Of a stretch of DNA of 64,000 nt, positions 58,429 through 64,000 are shown in pieces; positions within the stretch are counted from its first letter, which is position 1; the number at the start of each line of letters is the position of its first letter. A model generated the notes under the pieces. That model was not told the DNA's origin and searched no databases. It worked only from the letters and a program-made list of their open reading frames with translations. Source of the DNA: Gemmatimonadota bacterium (GTDB lineage: Bacteria > Latescibacterota > UBA2968 > UBA8231); contig JABJJN010000056.1 in the NCBI GenBank assembly GCA_018660835.1, forward strand, positions 124,001 through 188,000, in the 5' to 3' direction. A program made the translations under genes and the position numbers.

Positions 58429-59193
58429 CTAGTAGCCGACACTGCGCAGATAGGCACGGTTGATCTTCATACTCTCCACCGAATCTCGGGTTCCACCGGA
58501 CACGGCAACCACCCAGCCGTCGAAACCTACCTCCTCCAGGGTTCGCAGGAACAAACCATAATCACACATGGGTCCATCGCCGAGGTCTCCCGCCGTGTTC
58601 TGGCGCGTCAGATCGTCGTGCAGGTGAGCGTAGGCGATCTGCCCAGCATGGTCGCGTGCTGCCTGCGCCGGTTCGAATCCCCAAAGCACGACGTGAGCCA
58701 TATCCAGGCAGAGACCGCACAGTTGGAGTCTGTTCAGGAAACGTTTCCACTCCTGCTCGCTGTCGACGAAATGATTTACGTGTGGATGCCAGGCGACACG
58801 CACACCGATTCGATCACCATGCGCGGCGAGATCTTCATAGATCGCTGCGACCTGATCGAGGTCGGCGTCGGTGCTGGGTGAAGTGGGACCGTGAGCAGGT
58901 CCCTTGGTCATGAACAGACCGACACCGCAGTCAGCGGCAAATTCAATACGACGCTTGCAACGCTCCTGCGCCGCTGCGGCGTCGCCTCCGACGCTGACAT
59001 TGGGCCCGGACACGGCAGCGATCTCGACTCCGGCGTCCGCACACACACGTAACAGACGGGTCGGTGTCCCCAGATCGTCGAGGGACTCGCGCGTCTCCCA
59101 ACCTTCCCAGCCATTCTCGGCAAGTTTGCCCAGATTGTGTTCGAGATTCTGCCCCTTCCAGGGCAAACTGCTATAGGCGAGGTGTAGCGTCAT
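58429..59193 (-). CDS. Sugar phosphate isomerase/epimerase (TIM barrel)
   Basis: GWEGWETRESLDDLGTPTRLLRVCADAGVEIAAVSGPNVSV, VRVAWHPHVNHFVDSEQEWKRFLNRLQLCGLCLDMAHVVLWGFEPAQAARDHAGQIAYAHLHDD. Confidence 0.85.
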   Translation of the reverse strand: MTLHLAYSSLPWKGQNLEHNLGKLAENGWEGWETRESLDDLGTPTRLLRVCADAGVEIAAVSGPNVSVGGDAAAAQERCKRRIEFAADCGVGLFMTKGPAHGPTSPSTDADLDQVAAIYEDLAAHGDRIGVRVAWHPHVNHFVDSEQEWKRFLNRLQLCGLCLDMAHVVLWGFEPAQAARDHAGQIAYAHLHDDLTRQNTAGDLGDGPMCDYGLFLRTLEEVGFDGWVVAVSGGTRDSVESMKINRAYLRSVGY

Positions 59194-59250
59194 GTGTTGG
59201 GACCAATTGAAGAGACAGGTTGAAGGAATCGAGGCGACAGCCGTCTTGCG

Positions 59251-60744
59251 CTACAAGTAATCGACGCTCTTCGGAGACGACGAATTCGGGCCATGCAACC
59301 GCCTGATCTCCGGCGTCGGCCAGCGCATTTCGTATTGCTTGGTTCGTGTGCGCTTGTAGCCTGCGTTGTAGTAGTTGCTCGTGACCATCCACTCCAACAT
59401 CCTCAGCAGCAGCTGATTCTTCGCCTCTGCAAAGGCCGCGTCATCCCAGCGATTCCACAATTCGTCAGCGTCTACCTGCAGATCGTAGAACTCCCCTTCC
59501 TCTTGGCCGGGATAGTAGACAAGCTTGTGCGTCGCTGTGCGCATCATGATCTGGTAGTTGTCCTCGCATACAACGAATTCACGAGGCACGATCTCTTGTG
59601 TGTCCAGATAGGGGAGAAGCGATCGCCCCTCCAGATACGTGGGCGTCTCAATGCCCGCTGCCTGCAAAATGGTGGGGCCAAGATCCATCAGAGAAACGAG
59701 ATCATCTGACGTGTCGGGTTGTTCCACAGAATTGGGATGCCGAATGATCAGAGGGATATGAGTGATGGAGTCATACATCAGCCATTTGTAGGCCAGACCG
59801 TGATCGCCAAGCATCTCTCCGTGATCTGAGCAGAAAATAATCAGACTGTTGTCCAACCATCCCTTCTGCTCCAGCGCCGTCATCACATTGCCGACCATTT
59901 CATCTACCGTCGTGATCTTCGCGTAGTAATGTCGGCGCATCATATCGATATCATCGTCCGTCGCGCCACGCAGATCGATTTTGGCTTCGCCACGGGCCTC
60001 GGCGAAGGCTTCAAGGTGAGCCTGATGCTGTGGAGGTTTTTCGGCGAGTTCACCCTCTCTGACAGCACGCTTCGGCAACTCGACGCCATCGTATAGATCC
60101 AGATGTCGCTGCAGCGGATCCCAGGGCTCATGTGGACCCGTGAGTCCGACCTGTAGAAAGACGGGTTTGCTGCCTTTGTGATCTCGAATCCACGAAACCG
60201 CTGAATCTCCGATGAATACGTCGCTGTGGTATCTCTCCTCCAAGTGCCAGGGAACACCCTGATACTTCGTCATCCAGTCGGGGTCGGTGTCCTGGCGATG
60301 ATTCGGACGTGTCTGCCCATTCAGACTCAAGAATCGTCCCCAGTCATCATCGGCGTTGCCGCCATCGTGGGTCGTGTTCGTCGGATTCTCAACGATCACC
60401 CGTTCGTGGAAACCGCCAGGGATATCACGTGGCATGAAATGCATCTTGCCGATGTTGGCACAGAAGTAGCCGCCATCTGCCAGGTCCTGTATCCAATTGC
60501 GATGGTTGCCCCAGTGGTCGAAACTGTAGACCCCCGTCGTGTGCGGATACATACCCGTAAAGATCGCCGCGCGCGATGCAACACAGGTAGCCCCGGGGCA
60601 GTATGCCTGTCGGAAGGAGGTCCCTTCCCGGGCGAGGCGATCCATGTTCGGTGTAATCATGTGATCATTGCCCCAGGCACCAATGGTGTCGGCTCGCTGC
60701 TGATCTGTCATGATCAAGATGATGTGTGGCTGGACTTGGGACAT
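59251..60744 (-). CDS. Sulfatase (formylglycine-dependent, type I)
   Basis: PHIILIMTDQQRADTIGAWG; CPGATCVASRAAIFTGMYPHTTGVYSF (CxASR); GLTGPHEPWDP; FCSDHGEMLGDHGLAYKW. Confidence 0.94.
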   Translation of the reverse strand: MSQVQPHIILIMTDQQRADTIGAWGNDHMITPNMDRLAREGTSFRQAYCPGATCVASRAAIFTGMYPHTTGVYSFDHWGNHRNWIQDLADGGYFCANIGKMHFMPRDIPGGFHERVIVENPTNTTHDGGNADDDWGRFLSLNGQTRPNHRQDTDPDWMTKYQGVPWHLEERYHSDVFIGDSAVSWIRDHKGSKPVFLQVGLTGPHEPWDPLQRHLDLYDGVELPKRAVREGELAEKPPQHQAHLEAFAEARGEAKIDLRGATDDDIDMMRRHYYAKITTVDEMVGNVMTALEQKGWLDNSLIIFCSDHGEMLGDHGLAYKWLMYDSITHIPLIIRHPNSVEQPDTSDDLVSLMDLGPTILQAAGIETPTYLEGRSLLPYLDTQEIVPREFVVCEDNYQIMMRTATHKLVYYPGQEEGEFYDLQVDADELWNRWDDAAFAEAKNQLLLRMLEWMVTSNYYNAGYKRTRTKQYEMRWPTPEIRRLHGPNSSSPKSVDYL

Positions 60745-62733
60745 CTATTGCACCTCGTTGAGTTGCGTGCGTACCAGATGTGCGGCCTCATTGATGGCAT
60801 CAAAGAAGTTGCGAACCTCGACACAATCCCCCGCCATGAGCACATCGCATTCCAGGTTGGATTCTTCAATATGCCGGGCAAGTTCCTGACGCGGGGTGTA
60901 GCCATGGCTGACAATCAGATGGTCCATCTCGTGGATCTCCGGCGCCCCGTCACCGTCCACGAGGGTCACCGTCTTGTCATCCACACGTTTGAGTTGCCGG
61001 TCGGCGACGACGCGCACACCGGCATCGCGGGTTCCTTTGATGAGTAAGGCCAGATTGGTGCCGTGTTCTTCCAGATTGGCGACATCTTCGTCGGCTCGCC
61101 GCGAAACCATGGTGACCTGGCGTCCCTGTTCAGCGGCGTGCCACGCCATTTCATAACCCACGAGTCCTGCTCCCAACACCATGACACGCTCGCCGATGTC
61201 GAGATCGTTCCAGTCGACGAGGGCATCGATAGCCGTCAGGACACGGTCACCGTCTATGCCCGGCACCTCGGGAAGTACCGCTTCTGATCCCGTCGCCAGG
61301 ATCACCGTATCGGGCCGTTCAGCCTCGAGCACACTCAGGGAGACATCGACACCAAGTCGAATGTCCAGTGCTGCCTTCTCCGCTTCGATCCGGTAGTATG
61401 TCAGCAGTCGTTTGATATCCCACTTGAAGCTGGGAATCGATGCCGAGATCATCTCACCGCCAATGACGTCTCGTCTTTCGAAGACGACCACCTCGTGCCC
61501 CATTTGCCGGGCCCGCAAGGCCGCCTCGAGACCGGCAGGCCCCGCACCGATGACGACAACCTTCCTTGGAGCAGATGTGCGTTCGAAAGAGACTGTCTGC
61601 TCCCTCCCGACCACGGGATTGGTCGTACACTGAATCCCGCCGCGATCCATCACGACGAAGGAATGACAGAAATTGCAGCGGATGCAGGGGACGATATTCT
61701 CACCCAACCGCGCCTTGCGCGCCCAGTGCCCATCTGCGATCAAGGGACGCCCCAAAGCGACCATGTCCGCCTGACCCTGGGCAATGATCTGCTCTGCATC
61801 CTTCGGGTCCGTGATGCCTCCCGTGGCGATCACCGGGATGCGCGCACCATTCGCCTTCACCTCGGAGGCCAGATCGACGAGGGTATTCGGTTTGACATAC
61901 ATGGGCGGCACAGAAGGATGTGTGCATTCCACGAAACCTTTCACCCGCATCAGCGTCGATGACGTCGTCGCCACATGTAGGTAGGCAACGCCTTGTGCCT
62001 CCATGAATTCAGCGACGCGCAAATGGAGATTGTCAGGCTCCCCTTCGTCATAGCGATCGTTGACACCGCCGTGCAAATGCTCGTGAGCGCTGAACTTGAG
62101 ACCGATTGGAAAATCATCACCACAGAGCTGTCGAATCCCGCGCACAACGTCAGCACCAAACTTCATGCGCCGTTCAAAATCGCCACCATAGGCGTCATCG
62201 CGACGGTTGGTGTGCGGAGAAATGAATTGGCCCGCCAGATAGGAGTGAGCACAGTGATATTCGACACCGTCGAATCCCGCCTTCTGTGCACGCTGCGCGC
62301 CAAGCACGAAACACTCGACCAAACGCTCAATGTCTTCGACGCTCATCTCACGTGGCACTTGCTCATAGAGTTCGCTGTCCACGGCAGACGGCGCGAAGGG
62401 CTCGACATAGGATTTCCCGCCCAGGGCAGCGATTTGCAGAAAGATGGGCGTGCCCACCTCGTGGACAGCATCGGCCATACGAGAGAGGCCGGGAATAAAT
62501 CGATCGTCCCAGACGGAGGTCGTGATGACACGTTTCTCCGGCCACACCGAGGTGAACTCGGTGATCAGCAGACCCGTTTCGCCATGGGCACGATCCAGCA
62601 GAAAGTCGATGTAGCGCTCGGTCACCTCCCCATTCGGCCCGTGTAAGCCGACATCGACGGGGGCCAGAACGACGCGATTCTTCACCTCGATAGAACCAAC
62701 GTGGATGGGAGAAAACAGGTGTGAAGTCGTCAT
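60745..62733 (-). CDS. NADH:flavin oxidoreductase, Old Yellow Enzyme / 2,4-dienoyl-CoA reductase type with 4Fe-4S and FAD/NAD domains
   Basis: LFSPIHVGSIEVKNRVVLAPVDVGL, GFDGVEYHCAHSYLAGQFISPHTNRRDDAYGGDFERRMKF, Fe-S CIRCNFCHSFVVMDRGGIQCTTNP, KVVVIGAGPAGLEAALRARQMGHEVVVFE. Confidence 0.93.
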   Translation of the reverse strand: MTTSHLFSPIHVGSIEVKNRVVLAPVDVGLHGPNGEVTERYIDFLLDRAHGETGLLITEFTSVWPEKRVITTSVWDDRFIPGLSRMADAVHEVGTPIFLQIAALGGKSYVEPFAPSAVDSELYEQVPREMSVEDIERLVECFVLGAQRAQKAGFDGVEYHCAHSYLAGQFISPHTNRRDDAYGGDFERRMKFGADVVRGIRQLCGDDFPIGLKFSAHEHLHGGVNDRYDEGEPDNLHLRVAEFMEAQGVAYLHVATTSSTLMRVKGFVECTHPSVPPMYVKPNTLVDLASEVKANGARIPVIATGGITDPKDAEQIIAQGQADMVALGRPLIADGHWARKARLGENIVPCIRCNFCHSFVVMDRGGIQCTTNPVVGREQTVSFERTSAPRKVVVIGAGPAGLEAALRARQMGHEVVVFERRDVIGGEMISASIPSFKWDIKRLLTYYRIEAEKAALDIRLGVDVSLSVLEAERPDTVILATGSEAVLPEVPGIDGDRVLTAIDALVDWNDLDIGERVMVLGAGLVGYEMAWHAAEQGRQVTMVSRRADEDVANLEEHGTNLALLIKGTRDAGVRVVADRQLKRVDDKTVTLVDGDGAPEIHEMDHLIVSHGYTPRQELARHIEESNLECDVLMAGDCVEVRNFFDAINEAAHLVRTQLNEVQ

Positions 62734-63605
62734 CGTCCCTCTGCGTTGAGATCGTTAAGGGCAGCCAGAATCGAGGCGCCGCTGACCCGATCGTGAACCC
62801 GGTCCAGCCATCGCGCCCTGATCACACCATCAGGTCCAATGAGGTAGGTACTGGTCACACTGTAGTGGGATACGACATTGAGCTCATCGTCGTTGCCCAG
62901 GGGAAAACCGAGATGGCGCCGGCGTGCGAACTTCTCGGTCCCTTCCACGGATCCCTCACAGTGCAGGGCCAACATCTCGGCGCCTGCGGCGCGGAAGTCA
63001 TCAACATAGTCTCGCAGCTGCACGAGCTGCCGGCTACACGGTCCTCACCAATGGGCTCTTGAGAACACGAGAATGAGCGCTCTTTGATCGCGCACATAAC
63101 CGGAAAGGCTGTGCTCGACGCCATCTGTGTCGGCAATGTGAAAATCGGGCGCCTTCTGGCCCACCTGCGGCAACAGATCCACGGCTTTGTCGCTGATGCC
63201 AGCCGTGTCAGCCGGTGCAGACGCCGCAAGAAAGGCACCAACAGCCTGGAGTCTCGAAGCATTGTCAGGCACCATTCGACCATAGGCGAAGGCAGCGGTG
63301 AGATCTCTGAATTCCCTCGACAGGGGTTCATGGTCCTCGGCAGGGAAGTCCACCAACCCCTCTTGCCATTGTGCCTTCGTGAAAGACGCTGGTTGGTGGC
63401 ACGACAGGCAGCTGGATTGAAAAATGAATCTGCCCGTGATCTGTTGCCATGTCCTGCCCAGTTCCTCATCCACTTGCCACGCCGCGGCGCCGACGAAGGT
63501 CCGCTCGATTTCGGCGGGTGTTCGTGACTGGGCCGGCGTGACACTGATGGCAACCATCAGCAAGACCTGCGGCAGGCCAATGCGACGAAGATTTGATGTG
63601 CTCAT
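62730..63605 (-). CDS. Putative selenoprotein: secreted CxxCH (cytochrome c-like) domain + redoxin/peroxiredoxin-like domain, in-frame TGA (63047-63045) read as Sec in W-U-G-P-C
   Basis: Track ORFs 63045-63644 and 62730-63023 are in the same frame, separated by one TGA: ...VGQKAPDFHIADTDGVEHSLSGYVRDQRALILVFSRAHW-[TGA]-GPCSRQLVQLRDYVDDFRAAGAEMLALHCEG...TYLIGPDGVIRARWL. N-terminal signal and SSCLSCHQ. ATGA overlap with the downstream OYE gene. Confidence 0.72.
63014..63030 (-). promoter_or_regulatory. Candidate bacterial SECIS stem-loop
   Basis: mRNA after UGA: GGACCGUGUAGCCG-GCAGCU-CGUGC-AGCUGC; perfect 6-bp stem, 5-nt loop with GU, loop starting at nt 21 after UGA. Confidence 0.55.
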
Positions 63606-63693
63606 GCGGAAGGGATCTCTGACTTGATTGTGACCGTGTGGCAAAGTGCAAGCGCAATAATAGTCAATCGGACCTTGGCCACCGAAACACGAA

Positions 63694-63727
63694 GAGCTCC
63701 GGCACCCCCCAAGGGGTACCGGAGCTC
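63694..63727 (-). terminator. Rho-independent-like terminator for the minus-strand gene entering from the right edge
   Basis: GAGCTCCGGcACCCC-ccaag-GGGTaCCGGAGCTC; minus strand continues TTCGTGTTTC. Confidence 0.6.
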
Positions 63728-63757
63728 GATCAGTCAGAGACTTCCCGCTACGTGAAC

Positions 63758-64000
63758 TTACTCCCCGTCGCCGACGGCCTCTTCGTCAACGACGACGCGC
63801 AATTCGATCCTCTTCTCTATCGCCGCACCAGCTTCGCTACCTGTCTCATCATCACCACCGACATGCACATGCACTGATTCGGTGTCGATGCCATTGTCGG
63901 CAAGCTGCTGCTGCACACGTGCCTTGATCTGATCTGCCGTGAGTCCGTCGAGATCGCCCAGGTCGAGTCGGGGCATCGATCCATGCATCTCGTGGATGAG
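63758..64000 (-). CDS. Protein of unknown function, C-terminal part (5' end outside window)
   Basis: Open frame to the window edge: LIHEMHGSMPRLDLGDLDGLTADQIKARVQQQLADNGIDTESVHVHVGGDDETGSEAGAAIEKRIELRVVVDEEAVGDGE*; followed by a terminator. Confidence 0.5.
   Translation of the reverse strand, partial: LIHEMHGSMPRLDLGDLDGLTADQIKARVQQQLADNGIDTESVHVHVGGDDETGSEAGAAIEKRIELRVVVDEEAVGDGE

Noticed and set aside
58667-58682. T-arm-like sequence GCCGGTTCGAATCCCC suggesting a tRNA
   Set aside because: It lies inside the TIM-barrel isomerase CDS (encoding GFEPAQ) and no matching acceptor or anticodon arms are visible.
62730-63023. Independent 97-aa redoxin-fragment gene
   Set aside because: It is in the same frame as the upstream redoxin ORF, separated only by a TGA. 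Starting at GTG 63023 would lose the GPC motif. Read-through as one CDS explains it better.
63045-63047. TGA as Gly/Trp in an alternative genetic code
   Set aside because: TGA clearly functions as a stop in many overlapping ATGA/GTGA junctions in this window (e.g. 22028-22031, 46527-46530, 49142-49145), so genome-wide reassignment is not supported.

Overview
This 64 kb window comes from a GC-rich, gene-dense bacterial genome using the standard genetic code. Gene content looks like a free-living heterotroph, possibly of the FCB/Latescibacteria/Poribacteria type; that placement is inference only. I support about 45 protein-coding genes on both strands, many in operons with ATGA or GTGA overlaps. 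Housekeeping genes include a DUF59/SufT-like 3' end followed by an Rrf2 regulator, nadE, sucA-sucB-lpd, purL, topA and an rsmE-like gene. The rest is mostly carbohydrate or organic-sulfate catabolism: two sulfatases, a GH92, a PcRGLX/YetA-like lyase, a YesU-like DUF1961 protein, a GH43-like propeller, Gfo/Idh/MocA and aldo/keto reductases, TIM-barrel isomerases, and an enolase-superfamily enzyme. There are also six phytanoyl-CoA dioxygenase (PhyH) family genes, CstA, part of an Opp/Dpp ABC transporter, and two tandem secreted metalloproteases with C-terminal sorting-like domains. I found no tRNA, rRNA, CRISPR or transposon. The most interesting observation is a probable undescribed selenoprotein at 62730-63605 (minus strand). 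It is a secreted CxxCH-domain plus redoxin fusion with an in-frame TGA exactly at the first redox position (W-[TGA]-G-P-C), followed 14 nt later by a perfect 6-bp stem with a CGUGC loop, resembling a bacterial SECIS. Next most notable is a single-ORF fusion of a YprA/MrfA-type helicase with a YprB/MrfB-type DEDDy exonuclease (32087-35518).
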